The notes under the pieces are model-generated. The model searched no databases and was not told where the DNA came from. It saw only the letters and a program-made list of their open reading frames with translations. 64,000 bases of DNA from Paenibacillus tyrphae (lineage in GTDB: Bacteria > Bacillota > Bacilli > Paenibacillales > NBRC-103111), in assembly GCF_024158745.1 (NCBI RefSeq), contig NZ_JAMZAW010000004.1:248001-312000 (forward strand), read 5' to 3'. How positions within the stretch are numbered: the stretch's first letter is position 1; every line of letters begins with the position of its first letter. Shown one piece after another: positions 33,061 through 42,073 of the stretch. The position numbers and the translations under genes were made by a program.

Positions 33061-35682
33061 TTAGCCGCCAGCCTCCATCCTCCAGTTCCCCTCTTCGATC
33101 GCGACGGTTCGGACCGGACGGCCGAACTCCCGTTCGATCCCCTGCTCCACGATAAGCTCATCTGGTTCGTCATGCTGCGGATCGTCCCAGTCCAGCCATT
33201 GCAAGCGGCCGAAGCTGTAGGACCGGTACGCCTTTCCATCCTTCACCCGGATATAGACCAAATCGCCTCCGGCCAAATAGTTCACGATCGCTTGACCTGC
33301 GCTCTGTTCTGCCGGGAAATGGGTCAGCCAAATCTCGATCAGCCGGCTGCGGCCGGGCGAAGCGGACAAGTCGGCACGGCTGCGCCCATGGGAAGCGATG
33401 ATGTCCGTCCACTGTCGTGTCCAGCGCTTCTTGGTGAATACCTCTGCGACTTCGGTCGCTTTTTGCTTGAAGGAAACGAGCTTCGCCGGATCGTCCAGCA
33501 AGCTGCCGATGGCTTGTTTCAGGGCATGGGCGTTAGGCTCGATGAGCAGCCCGTTGTACCCGTCGATGACGAGGTCCGTCAAGCCGCCGACCCGGGTGGC
33601 GATGACCGCATTCCCGGAAGCCATCGCCTCCAGACAGGACAAGCTTGTGCCTTCGCTGTACAGCGTCGGGATCAGCGAGATATCCGCCTGCCGGTAAGCC
33701 TGCGGCATGTCGTCAAGTTTAAGCGAGTACCGTTTAATACGGCCGGGCCACCGTTTGATTTTGATGTCTACATGCCGAAGGTCGTCATCGAGTCCTTGCC
33801 CGACAAAATGAAAATCGACATGAGGATATTTAAGCAAAATTTGATCGATAACTTCCAGTACCAGGTACAACCCTCTCGCATGGTACAATCTCCGGGGATA
33901 CAAGATGACGATGCGGCTCCCCGGCTTGTCGTAATCGGGTCTTGGCGTAAATTCGTCCGTATCTACATAGTTCGGAATCACTTTGATCGCGTGGCCCAAA
34001 GCATAATCGACCGTCTGCAGCCAGTTCGCCGAATTCGTATCTACCGACACCAGCGTTCCGCACAGCCGGGCCCCTTCGATAAAACGGCGGTTCGTTTCCC
34101 AGAAAATCGTCCCGTCCGCATAGCTGCAATCCGGGTTATCCCAGCTCACGCCGTGAATAATACCGATGCCCGAACCGCTCGTTTCATAGGGCCACGCGTT
34201 GAAAAAGGCGGAATAGACCGTCAGTGCCGAACGCTCGGCCGTCTGCTCCTGAAACAAGCGGCTGTACGTTTTGACGGTGGGGATCGTATATTGCTTCGCG
34301 TGCTGTCCGCCTCGCGATAAAGACACGACATCGATGCCCCTGACCCGGCGCAGCCACGCATCATGGCCGTACTGATAGACGGTAAGCGGCACCCCCTGCT
34401 GCTCCATCAGCCGGTGCAAATCTGTCAAATACCGCTCCGCTCCGCCGTTATAGAACTTCTCCCCCTCATAATCCAGAAACGTAACCGTCATCACCGCAGC
34501 TTTGCCGGCCGGATCGTAATTGGCATACGCCTTCCAGGCTCCCTGCCGTTCCTCCAGCAGACGCTCCGCTTGATCCGTCCGCTCCGACCATTGGTGTCCT
34601 GCGGCGAAACGAACCCCTTCCCGGGCCGCGACCGCAGCGAATTCCGGAGCCAGGACCGATTCAAGCGCCGCTTCGAATTCGTCAGCGCCTTCCGCCAGAC
34701 GCAAGATGTCGGTCTGGTACGCCGTTAATTCCAGCAGCGGCGTAGAAACGACTGGAAGGCCAAGCGCTGCATATTCGAAAAATTTGACAGGAGACACGCC
34801 GTTGGTCGTTTCGTTGACGCGGAATGGAATGATGGCCGCATCAAACCATTTGCCATAGTGGACCAGTTGATGGTACGGCTTCATCCCGAGCAGGTGGACG
34901 TTGGGTGCATCGAGTTTATCGCTGGAAATGCCCGGCTTGCCGATAATAATGAACTGCCACTCCGGCTTTCTGCGGGCCAGTTCCAGCACCAGCCCGTCGT
35001 CGAACCATTCTTCCACCGCTCCGAAATATCCGATGACCGGGGAGCCTGCTGCGGCAAACGGGGCCATATCCCCGGGAATGAACGCACGTGGCATGCCGAA
35101 ATCTTCGATTCTCGCAGCGTTAGGCAAATAATAGGCGTCGGACCGTTCCGTCACATACCTCTGCAGCGATTTCGCGGAATAGGTCACGATGTCCGCTTGG
35201 GCCGTCGTTTGACGGTGCTTTTCGAGCATGTTCTCATCATATAACGAAAAAAATTCAAGACAGTCGAGCACATCGTACCAAAGCACCTTATGCGGCAATT
35301 GGTCCGCCCAAGCCATCTGCAGCAGCCAAGTACACAGCACAATTACGGATTGGCTGCGAAGCGCAGGAAGCAAATACGCTTCGCCGCTCACGACGAAAAG
35401 GTTCGGCTCGGCTTCGCGAAGCTGAAAAGGTTCGCCGGTAGGATCGCAAAAAAAACAAAGATAACCTCGTCCGGCAAACTCTTTCAGCAGCTGCTGCGGA
35501 CGCTGGAGCGGCTCCCAGGGAACGGCTTCGGGGAATACGACGATCGCTTTGTATGTTTTGTTCCCCATCAGCTTCATCACTTCCGCTGCATACGGATCGA
35601 TCGGACCATGCAGGAAACTGGAATAATACTGCTGCCTGTAATGATATTCCGAACGAAAGTGCGGTTTCGTCTCTGCCGTCAC
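33061..35682 (-). CDS. Two-module GT-B glycosyltransferase, 873 aa
   Basis: A long protein with two GT-B units. The N-terminal unit (about residues 45-390) contains RPQQLLKEFAGRGYLCFFCDP and PVKFFEYAALGLPVVSTPLLEL, and resembles the separate 350-residue transferase at 38000-39052. The second unit (about 395-790) is a family 4 transferase with YNGGAERYLTDLHRLM, ILYPRRLYHARGLYLVLE and YSEGTSLSCLEAMASGNAVIAT with its EX7E-type region. A C-terminal tail (about 800-873) has an unknown small domain. The start GTG at 35682 has GGGGAGGT. No membrane segments. Probably builds a surface glycan on a spore or cell protein. Confidence 0.9.
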   Translation of the reverse strand: MTAETKPHFRSEYHYRQQYYSSFLHGPIDPYAAEVMKLMGNKTYKAIVVFPEAVPWEPLQRPQQLLKEFAGRGYLCFFCDPTGEPFQLREAEPNLFVVSGEAYLLPALRSQSVIVLCTWLLQMAWADQLPHKVLWYDVLDCLEFFSLYDENMLEKHRQTTAQADIVTYSAKSLQRYVTERSDAYYLPNAARIEDFGMPRAFIPGDMAPFAAAGSPVIGYFGAVEEWFDDGLVLELARRKPEWQFIIIGKPGISSDKLDAPNVHLLGMKPYHQLVHYGKWFDAAIIPFRVNETTNGVSPVKFFEYAALGLPVVSTPLLELTAYQTDILRLAEGADEFEAALESVLAPEFAAVAAREGVRFAAGHQWSERTDQAERLLEERQGAWKAYANYDPAGKAAVMTVTFLDYEGEKFYNGGAERYLTDLHRLMEQQGVPLTVYQYGHDAWLRRVRGIDVVSLSRGGQHAKQYTIPTVKTYSRLFQEQTAERSALTVYSAFFNAWPYETSGSGIGIIHGVSWDNPDCSYADGTIFWETNRRFIEGARLCGTLVSVDTNSANWLQTVDYALGHAIKVIPNYVDTDEFTPRPDYDKPGSRIVILYPRRLYHARGLYLVLEVIDQILLKYPHVDFHFVGQGLDDDLRHVDIKIKRWPGRIKRYSLKLDDMPQAYRQADISLIPTLYSEGTSLSCLEAMASGNAVIATRVGGLTDLVIDGYNGLLIEPNAHALKQAIGSLLDDPAKLVSFKQKATEVAEVFTKKRWTRQWTDIIASHGRSRADLSASPGRSRLIEIWLTHFPAEQSAGQAIVNYLAGGDLVYIRVKDGKAYRSYSFGRLQWLDWDDPQHDEPDELIVEQGIEREFGRPVRTVAIEEGNWRMEAGG

Positions 35683-35838
35683 CTTCCTCTACCTCCCCTT
35701 CGTTACCGAATCAAACGGCGGTCTGCGTTCGTTCCGTTTTTTCCATAAATAGGTTGATTCATCATTTTCGATGTGACAAGTTCCTATAAGCATTTGACTG
35801 ACATATGGTACAACGTATCTATTCGGAAGGAGGGTGTA

Positions 35839-36381
35839 ATGACCGTGTCCTTACGGCAAATTCTTTTAGTGAAAAGCAACTGCGTTCCGGCACGCAAAAA
35901 GGCGGTTCCCCGAAAGAAACGCCCGACCTTGTCAGACATCGTCAGCAGGCTCCGTCACCGTTTGCTCAGGCTGTTTACCATCTTAAGCCGGCGCATTCGT
36001 CGAATCTCGCGCGACGTAAGCCGGCTCGCCGGACAGGTGAACGCCGTCTCCGCGCAAGAGAAGCAATTGGCCGCGCAGTTGGCGCAAACGAACCAGTCGC
36101 TGAACGGTTTAAGCGGGCAAGTCTCCGCGCTTGCAGCCCGGACGGAGCCATTCGCCGCCCAGATCGCCGACTTGCAAGCGGAAGTGGAGAGTCTCTACGC
36201 CACGAGCCGTGCCGTTCGTACGGTGCTGCAAGGACGTGTCGGCACGACGGTATCTCTCGATACAAACGCAGGCTCCATCTCCGGTACGCTGACTGCGGTC
36301 GGCGACGATTTTGCCCAAATCCAAGAGCCTACCGGCGACATTGTCTTAATCCCTCTCGCCAACGTAAATTCCGTAACTTGA
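35839..36381 (+). CDS. Basic coiled-coil protein with C-terminal DUF2642-like domain
   Basis: A 180-residue protein. The N-terminal third is very basic (KKAVPRKKRPTLSDIVSRLR, SRRIRRISRDVSRL). Residues about 62-125 form a Gln/Ala/Leu-rich coiled coil. The C-terminal 50 residues (LQGRVGTTVSLDTNAGSISG, then DIVLIPLANVNSV) look like the small beta-barrel of DUF2642 proteins, some of which are spore coat or exosporium proteins. The ATG at 35839 follows GGAGGGTGTA. CATATGGTA 29 bp upstream matches a sigma-K -10 box, but without a clear -35. A paralog of the C-terminal domain follows. Confidence 0.75.
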   Translation: MTVSLRQILLVKSNCVPARKKAVPRKKRPTLSDIVSRLRHRLLRLFTILSRRIRRISRDVSRLAGQVNAVSAQEKQLAAQLAQTNQSLNGLSGQVSALAARTEPFAAQIADLQAEVESLYATSRAVRTVLQGRVGTTVSLDTNAGSISGTLTAVGDDFAQIQEPTGDIVLIPLANVNSVT

Positions 36382-36399
36382 GAAAGGAGGCCGCAGGAC

Positions 36400-36603
36400 A
36401 TGAATTTCTCGCAGGCGCTGGCCGCCTTCATCGGCAGAAAGATCGAAGCGTTTTTGACGAATCAATTCGTACAAGGTACGCTGCTCGGCGTAGGAGACGG
36501 CTTTTTTACGGTACTGGTCCCCAATCCTTCTTACACTTCTCCGACGATTCAAGTGACGGTATTTAACCAAAATGTAGAATTCGTACGCATTCTTGCGGCT
36601 TAA
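36400..36603 (+). CDS. Small DUF2642-like beta-barrel protein, 67 aa
   Basis: A 67-residue protein with the pattern IGRKIEAFLTNQFVQGTLLGVGDGFFTV and a second beta stretch IQVTVFNQNVEFVRI. It parallels the C-terminal domain of the gene just upstream, suggesting duplication. AAAGGAGGCCGCAGGAC precedes the ATG. It is 18 bp after the upstream stop, so the two are co-transcribed; their products may form one assembly, perhaps in the spore coat. Confidence 0.75.
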   Translation: MNFSQALAAFIGRKIEAFLTNQFVQGTLLGVGDGFFTVLVPNPSYTSPTIQVTVFNQNVEFVRILAA

Positions 36604-36608
36604 TCTTG

Positions 36609-37898
36609 CTACGGGCTTATGGCCGGCAGCATTTCCCTCATCCACTGAAGCCACTTGGCATAACGGCCCGGGTGGCGGTGGGTTATGCTGGACATTCGCA
36701 GTCTTCGATGGTACATGACTTCAGGTACTTCCTCCGGCGGCCCGAACGGCAGAAGACGTGCCAGAAGCTGAAGGTCTTCGTACAAACGCCCCTCGAACGG
36801 GTCCGTGGTCAGCCAGCCTCCCAACTGCTTCAGCCGCTCTACGTTATACATGCGGGGAGCCAGCGGAAACCCGTCTTTCAGAAGCAAATCGACCGTCATC
36901 GCTTTCGGACACTCGCCGATCCGTCCCATGATCAAGCTTTTGTCCCGGCGTTCGTGCCATAGCCTGTGACTCCCGTAGAGGAAGGCCGCTCCGTTTCCTT
37001 GCACAGCCCGGCCAGCGAGTAAACGCAAGCAGTCCGGCATCAGCCAATCGTCGGCGTCAAGCTCAAGCAGCCATCGTCCCCGGGCCATCGATAACGCCCG
37101 ATTCAAGGTATGGGACTTTCCCATGTTCCGCTCGCAGCGCACGAACCGGATGCGGGGGTCCGCCGAAAAAGGGCAGGCTCTCAGCTTCTCCTCGGCGCCG
37201 TCGGTCGATCCGTCGTCCATAATGAGCAATTCCCAGTGCGGGTACGATTGTACGCAGACGCTTCGGATCGCCCAAACCAAATATTCCGCATCATTGAATA
37301 GGCAAAGGACTACCGTTACGAACGGAGACTTGCCGGGAATGGCGGCGCTATACCGCCCTTTCAGGATCGGGACAACCTCGCGCCATTCGTCCGCCGCTCT
37401 CTTGGAGACGGGAATACCCGTCACAGCGGGCAGCCACCCCACTGACTGCCGCTCCGGCCAATGCCATGCCGCGCTTAACTGGAATTGCTTTTCCACCAGG
37501 GCATACCGTTCGAACGGAAGCAGCCCAGGCCCGGCAAATCCCGGAGACAGGCCGCTTCTACACGCTTTCGTTCGCCAGAGCACAGGCCCTCTGGGTACGC
37601 TGGCGGCAGGCAGACGACGGCCTTCCGCTGCCGCCGGGAGCAGGAGCACACCGGCATCGCTCTCCTCCAATGAACGGACCCAAGTCTCGAGCTCGCGGCG
37701 AAACGCCGGGAGCAGCAGCTCGCCCGCATACAGCACGACAAACCAAGGCCCGTCATCATCGGCTAGAGCTTCATTCATGCCGCCCGCAGCATGCGATTCC
37801 AGCAGTACGCACCGGCTATCCGGGAAGACGGCCCGGACGGATGCTAGCGTTTGCTCCGCAGGTCCGCTTTGATGCGAGTCCAGCACGATAAACAGCAT
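36609..37898 (-). CDS. Family 2 glycosyltransferase with N-terminal extra domain
   Basis: A 429-residue protein. Residues about 195-350 are a classical GT-A fold: SPFVTVVLCLFNDAEYLVWAIRSVCVQSYPHWELLIMDDGSTDGAEEKL and LELDADDWLMPDCLRLL with the DxD motif. The first 190 residues (LFIVLDSHQSGPAEQTLASV, FVVLYAGELLLPAF) look like a second, degenerate GT2-like unit without DxD. It lacks membrane helices. It converges on the DUF2642-like pair and diverges from the 38000 gene. A sigma-K-like promoter lies upstream. Confidence 0.88.
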   Translation of the reverse strand: MLFIVLDSHQSGPAEQTLASVRAVFPDSRCVLLESHAAGGMNEALADDDGPWFVVLYAGELLLPAFRRELETWVRSLEESDAGVLLLPAAAEGRRLPAASVPRGPVLWRTKACRSGLSPGFAGPGLLPFERYALVEKQFQLSAAWHWPERQSVGWLPAVTGIPVSKRAADEWREVVPILKGRYSAAIPGKSPFVTVVLCLFNDAEYLVWAIRSVCVQSYPHWELLIMDDGSTDGAEEKLRACPFSADPRIRFVRCERNMGKSHTLNRALSMARGRWLLELDADDWLMPDCLRLLAGRAVQGNGAAFLYGSHRLWHERRDKSLIMGRIGECPKAMTVDLLLKDGFPLAPRMYNVERLKQLGGWLTTDPFEGRLYEDLQLLARLLPFGPPEEVPEVMYHRRLRMSSITHRHPGRYAKWLQWMREMLPAISP

Positions 37899-37942
37899 CT
37901 CGGGAACGGCCTCCTGTCATCTGCACTTTCGGATTCACTGTT

Positions 37943-37971
37943 TACTATATGATAAACACCTAGAATATGTT
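37943..37971 (-). promoter_or_regulatory. Sigma-K-like promoter of the GT2 gene
   Basis: On the minus strand AACA (37971-37968), 16 bp, then CATATAGTA (37951-37943) fits the sigma-K pattern mACm-N16/17-CATAnnnTA. Transcription would start about 37 bp before the ATG at 37898. The near-match AATATGTTA on the plus strand (37964-37972) could serve the divergent gene. Confidence 0.6.
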
Positions 37972-37999
37972 ATCGATTTTTCGAAGGAGGAACTGTCCG

Positions 38000-39052
38000 G
38001 TGAGCATCGTCATTTATCCGCCGACCCTCGATTGGCTATGGATGAAGCAGCGCCCGCAGCAGTTGATGACCCAACTGGCAAGACTGGGCTACACGGTATT
38101 TTTCTGCAACCGGACCAGATCGATTCCGCGGGTGGAACGCATCGAGCCGAACCTGTTTGTCGTTCATCATCATGAGCATTGGCTTCAAACCGCTTGGCCC
38201 AAAATCCGCAAAACCGCCCCGGTTCTCGTCTGGTGCTCGCTGCCCTTCGCCTACTTGTCCATTGCCGCTGCCTACTCCCCTTATCAGATCGTTTACGACT
38301 GTTCGGACGAGCTCGGCGAGTGGTTCCGGGCCGAAAAACAGCTGGCCGTCCGGGCGGATGCCATCGTATGCTCATCGCAGCGGCTGTACGACCGAATCCG
38401 AAGATGTTACCGGGAGCAGCGGGCCATTTTGATCCGCAATGCTTACGATCCAAGCATGAAGCTTCACCTGCCGGACGAAGAAGCGGCTGCAAGCCGTGGA
38501 TCATCGAAGCGAAAACAGATCGGCTACGTCGGAGCATGGGCGCCCTGGATCGACGAAGGGCTGATCGGCTTATGCTCACGGCTGCCCGGGGCCGAAGTGT
38601 CGGTAATCGGGCCGCAATTCGACAGAAAACTCCGGCCCGACGCTTTCGGCGACACGGTACGGTTCTTGGGGCTCAAGCGGCATGAGGAGCTGCGGGACTA
38701 TATTCGAAGCTTCAGCGTCTGCATCATTCCTTTCCGCATAACGCCCGTCACGGTCGCAGCCAATCCGGTCAAAGCGTACGAATACCTGGCCGCCGGCAAA
38801 CCCGTGGTATCCACGGCGCTTCCCGAATGTCAGGGGATGGCTCCGCATGTGGATATCGCCTCATCCCGCGGGGATTTTATACGAAAGGTTGCAGAACGGC
38901 TTGTCAAACCGGGCGACGGGGCGGCCCGTATCACCTATGCCCTGGAGCATACTTGGGAGCGCCGCGCCCGGGAGATCGACGCCTTCCTTCGCTCGATTCC
39001 GCAACGAAAAGAAAGAACCCGACCCCAGGGAAGCGATCGAATTCTCTCCTGA
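38000..39052 (+). CDS. GT-B glycosyltransferase, 350 aa
   Basis: A glycosyltransferase related to the N-terminal unit of the 873-residue protein at 33061: both share a QRPQQL motif near the N-terminus, F-F-C-(N/D)-x-T, EPNLFVV and a YEYLAAGKPVVSTALPE-type donor-site loop. The C-terminal half contains IGYVGAWAPWIDEGLI. The GTG at 38000 follows AGGAGGAACTGTCCG; an in-frame ATG at 37967 would place this site inside the coding sequence. No membrane helix. The substrate is unknown; the gene cluster points to a surface glycan. Confidence 0.9.
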   Translation: MSIVIYPPTLDWLWMKQRPQQLMTQLARLGYTVFFCNRTRSIPRVERIEPNLFVVHHHEHWLQTAWPKIRKTAPVLVWCSLPFAYLSIAAAYSPYQIVYDCSDELGEWFRAEKQLAVRADAIVCSSQRLYDRIRRCYREQRAILIRNAYDPSMKLHLPDEEAAASRGSSKRKQIGYVGAWAPWIDEGLIGLCSRLPGAEVSVIGPQFDRKLRPDAFGDTVRFLGLKRHEELRDYIRSFSVCIIPFRITPVTVAANPVKAYEYLAAGKPVVSTALPECQGMAPHVDIASSRGDFIRKVAERLVKPGDGAARITYALEHTWERRAREIDAFLRSIPQRKERTRPQGSDRILS

Positions 39053-39088
39053 ATGATACCTGCTGCATCGTTTAGCAAGGGAAAATGA

Positions 39089-39283
39089 TTATCGTCTGCC
39101 TTCCTCCGCTTGATGCCGTTCCTCCGTCCCGATCTCCTCCACCAGCTCCCGGCTCCCCTGGCGAAACTCGCTTAGCGTGGTCCCGACCGCCCGCCCGAGC
39201 TGTGGCAGCTTGGACGGGCCGAATAAAATGAGCGTCACCAAAACGATGAGCAACAATCCCGATAATCCGATACCTGAAAGCAT
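39089..39283 (-). CDS. tatA: Twin-arginine translocase subunit TatA/TatE
   Basis: A 64-residue protein with one N-terminal transmembrane helix (about 4-21), then the hinge FGPSKLPQLGRAVG and an amphipathic helix with a charged tail. It forms the pore part of the Tat system, which exports folded proteins. No tatC is in the window. It stands 32 bp after the sugar dehydrogenase operon, and the nearby beta-helix protein at 43041 has a Tat signal. GGGGGAAAAGCG precedes the ATG. Confidence 0.93.
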   Translation of the reverse strand: MLSGIGLSGLLLIVLVTLILFGPSKLPQLGRAVGTTLSEFRQGSRELVEEIGTEERHQAEEGRR

Positions 39284-39315
39284 TCGCTTTTCCCCCTTTC
39301 AAGTTATTGCAAATT

Positions 39316-40341
39316 TTACGCGATCCGCACCGGCACGCCTTCCTGATCGGCGGACTGCTTTTCCGCTTCCGCAATTCGCAGCGATACGAGCGTATCCTCC
39401 GGAGCCGAGCGGTCCAACGGGCGGTCGTGCATGACCGCTTCCGCGAAATATTTGATCTCGCGGTAGTACCCGCTGTCCTGGGACAGCTCCGGCACGAAGC
39501 CTTTGCCGTTCTTGGGGTTATCCTTCAGCACCCGTTTGTCGTATACCAGATTGCCGCCCTCGAAATTGACGCGAAACGCCATTTCGAAGCCAAAATCGCC
39601 TTGCAGCGACCGGTCGATTTGCGAATTGACCACTTTGCCGTCGGGATACGTATAGTTCGTGGAAATAATATCGTATGCGCTTCCCGGCAGAACACTGCGG
39701 GCAATCGTCGCTACGGAGCCGGGGATGCCGAACAGCCAATTCACCATATCGATGTCGTGAATATGAAGATCGAGCATGCCGCCCCCGCTCGTATTCTCGA
39801 GCACCATCCAGTCGTTGTACGTCCATACCGGCGGATTGCCTCCGCGGAAAAAGTAAGCCGACAGCACGTTACCGTATCTCCCGCTGGAAACCGTGTCCTT
39901 CAAATATTCGTATTCCGGCCAAAAGCGCAGCACCTGCGCGATCATCAGCTTCTTGCCATATTCCCGGGCGGCTTCGATCATCGCCTCGCCTTCGCCCGTC
40001 GTGAGAGCCATCGGCTTTTCGCATAGGACATGGACGCCTTGGCGCAGCGCCTTGAGCGCCACTTCGGCATGCAGATACGTCGGCAGCGAGATGTCAACCA
40101 TATCCAGCCGTTCCTCCTTCAGCATCCGGTCGACCTCGTTATACAGCCGGTACGGGCTGAAGTCATACTGCGTCGACGGGTTCTGAATGTTGCCCTCGGT
40201 AAAGATACCCTGGAATTTCTTCGCATCGACATCGCATATCGAAGTCAGCCGGAGTGGGAAGCCTTCGCGCTCCAGCCGGAGATATTGGGTCATGTGAGTC
40301 CGGCCCATAAAGCCAATTCCGATTAACCCTACGTTCAGCAT
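39316..40341 (-). CDS. Gfo/Idh/MocA family oxidoreductase
   Basis: A 341-residue NAD(P)-dependent sugar or inositol dehydrogenase. The N-terminal Rossmann fold has VGLIGIGFMGRTHM, the signature VLCEKPMALTTGEGEAMI carries the EKP motif, and the C-terminal alpha/beta domain has LDLHIHDIDMVNWLFG with the family His/Asp (DxxxH-like). The ATG at 40341 follows GGAGGAGAGAAAC. It is the last gene of a four-gene cluster and probably oxidises or epimerises an amino sugar derived from the enzymes upstream. Confidence 0.92.
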   Translation of the reverse strand: MLNVGLIGIGFMGRTHMTQYLRLEREGFPLRLTSICDVDAKKFQGIFTEGNIQNPSTQYDFSPYRLYNEVDRMLKEERLDMVDISLPTYLHAEVALKALRQGVHVLCEKPMALTTGEGEAMIEAAREYGKKLMIAQVLRFWPEYEYLKDTVSSGRYGNVLSAYFFRGGNPPVWTYNDWMVLENTSGGGMLDLHIHDIDMVNWLFGIPGSVATIARSVLPGSAYDIISTNYTYPDGKVVNSQIDRSLQGDFGFEMAFRVNFEGGNLVYDKRVLKDNPKNGKGFVPELSQDSGYYREIKYFAEAVMHDRPLDRSAPEDTLVSLRIAEAEKQSADQEGVPVRIA

Positions 40342-40403
40342 CCGGTTTCTCTCTCCTCCAAAATGAAATAATGGCATGTCCGTCGCCCCACGATGCCCTC
40401 CCG

Positions 40404-41108
40404 TCAGACCGGGAAGCGGACGGCGTTCGGGCGGGTCCAGACCAAATGCTGGACGAACCCTTCGGCGTAAGCGCAGCCTGCTTGAATTCCTCTCGTCTTT
40501 CCGAGAGCATCCACAAAATCGACAATATCGACCCCATCATGCTCTTTAAGCCAGACAAGCTGGCTCTGGTGCTTCTTGAGCATTTCCAGCTTCGTGGCGA
40601 AATGGTCGGTCACATCGACGTAAAACGTCGGCTCGAAACCGAGACCGGACAAATTGTCCATGTAGTACAGTCCGGGCACCTTGGCCGCCGCCGGACGGTC
40701 CGTGACGAAATGCGGCAGCGTGGCAAAAAATGTCGCGTAAAACACCAAGTGGCTGACGGCGATATGATCCGGCATATAATCGTTCGGAGCGTGCGTGATA
40801 ACGAGATCCGGGCGCACCTCGCGAATCAGATCGATGAACTTCATCCGGTTCTCCTGGTTGTCGGCGATCACTTCGCCGTCGCCGAAGCCGAGCGTCAGTA
40901 CCCGGCTGCCGATGACGCCTCCCGCTTCCTCCGCCTCTTTGCGGCGGATGTCCGTCAGCTCGTGCGGCGGGATGTGGTAATGCCCTTTATCCCCTTTGCA
41001 GACGTGGCACAGCACGACCTCGTGCCCTGCCTGCTTCAGCTTGGCAAGCGTACCCGCGCACGAAATTTCGATGTCGTCGGGGTGCGCGCCGATGGCAAGT
41101 ACGATCAT
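40404..41108 (-). CDS. PIG-L/LmbE-like deacetylase
   Basis: A 234-residue zinc deacetylase. The metal motif AHPDD lies at residues 8-12 in MIVLAIGAHPDDIEISCAGTLA; later THAPNDYMPDHIAVSHLVFYA supplies the distal His (PDHxxxxH). Family members remove N-acetyl groups from GlcNAc-containing lipids, mycothiol and bacillithiol precursors or free sugars. Here it sits in an amino-sugar-like operon, between NagB-like and Gfo/Idh genes, which suggests an N-acetylated sugar or glycoside. BshB-type bacillithiol function cannot be excluded. Confidence 0.9.
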   Translation of the reverse strand: MIVLAIGAHPDDIEISCAGTLAKLKQAGHEVVLCHVCKGDKGHYHIPPHELTDIRRKEAEEAGGVIGSRVLTLGFGDGEVIADNQENRMKFIDLIREVRPDLVITHAPNDYMPDHIAVSHLVFYATFFATLPHFVTDRPAAAKVPGLYYMDNLSGLGFEPTFYVDVTDHFATKLEMLKKHQSQLVWLKEHDGVDIVDFVDALGKTRGIQAGCAYAEGFVQHLVWTRPNAVRFPV

Positions 41109-41122
41109 GAAGCGCCTCCTCC

Positions 41123-42073
41123 TTAGTTCAGCTCCGGCTCAAGCGGTCCGGCCAGTTCGCTTAGGAAAAACAGCTTGCCGGGCAGCGTCGGCATATACGT
41201 TGACGGAATCCAGGGGTCGGCGCCGTGCTGAAGCGTAACGGCCAGCGACATGCCCTGCCACATCATCCCGCGTCCGAGCGCGCCGTCCGCGCCGCCTATC
41301 GCATAATCGGCCTGCAGGAACAGCCCGGGCCCGATCGTATTCGCATAGCATGGCACGCGCGTCGTCCGGCTCTTGAAGCTCGTTATCGCATTTTGCTCGA
41401 TCGTAAGCGGGTGCAGCTTCGCCCCGATCCGGTGCGTGGCGGCCCGCCAAGCCGCTTCGTCCGCATATTCCCCGGCATACTGCGGCTCCCAGAAGGCGAT
41501 GTGGCAGACGCGCCCGATGCCATAAATAACCAGCAGCTTGGCGCCTTCCTTCTTCAGCATGGCAATGCGCTCGGCATATCTCGGCAAGCTTTCCGCCGTT
41601 GCGTAATGCCGCTGTGCCTTCGGCACCGTCCGTTCGCCCAGCAGGTTGTAAAAGCTGTGCTCCATCGCGTATTGGAACGCTCCCGGATCGGACGGCGGCA
41701 GCGTGCGTCCTTCGGCGTCGCTCCATTCGTCCATATTGAAGCCATAAACATGGGAAGCGCTCACATCCCAAGCCTTGAGAAAGTAGACAGTCCACTTGTA
41801 CATCCCCATCGGCCCTACCGGGAAAATGATCGCAAGCTTTTCCCCGCGGTCCCGCGCCTGTTTGATCGTCAGGGCGATCTCATGGCCCATCAGCGCGTTA
41901 AATTCCTGCAAATCTTCGCAGGCCACCGGCTCGAACCGGTCATGCCAGTGGCTTTGACGCGCCAGCAGACGCCCGGGGCCCAGGTTGCAGCAGGCGTCCA
42001 TTTTCTCCAAATCCCACCCTTGCGGGAAAAAGCTTTCCATCAAAGAGCCCTTCAGCGTCGTGAACAAGTTCAT
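41123..42073 (-). CDS. NagB-like glucosamine-6-phosphate deaminase/isomerase superfamily protein
   Basis: A 316-residue protein of the NagB superfamily, longer than usual NagB. It shows [11 protein letters not shown] (canonical TFNMDEY; the catalytic Asp is kept) and [13 protein letters not shown], the counterpart of GxGxDGHIAFNEP. In the latter the Asp (E. coli D141) is replaced by Val, while the catalytic His (H143) and Glu (E148) remain. Substrate or chemistry may therefore differ from GlcN-6-P deamination. The ATG at 42073 overlaps the stop of the upstream epimerase gene. The longer open frame upstream belongs to that epimerase in another frame. Confidence 0.8.
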   Translation of the reverse strand: MNLFTTLKGSLMESFFPQGWDLEKMDACCNLGPGRLLARQSHWHDRFEPVACEDLQEFNALMGHEIALTIKQARDRGEKLAIIFPVGPMGMYKWTVYFLKAWDVSASHVYGFNMDEWSDAEGRTLPPSDPGAFQYAMEHSFYNLLGERTVPKAQRHYATAESLPRYAERIAMLKKEGAKLLVIYGIGRVCHIAFWEPQYAGEYADEAAWRAATHRIGAKLHPLTIEQNAITSFKSRTTRVPCYANTIGPGLFLQADYAIGGADGALGRGMMWQGMSLAVTLQHGADPWIPSTYMPTLPGKLFFLSELAGPLEPELN

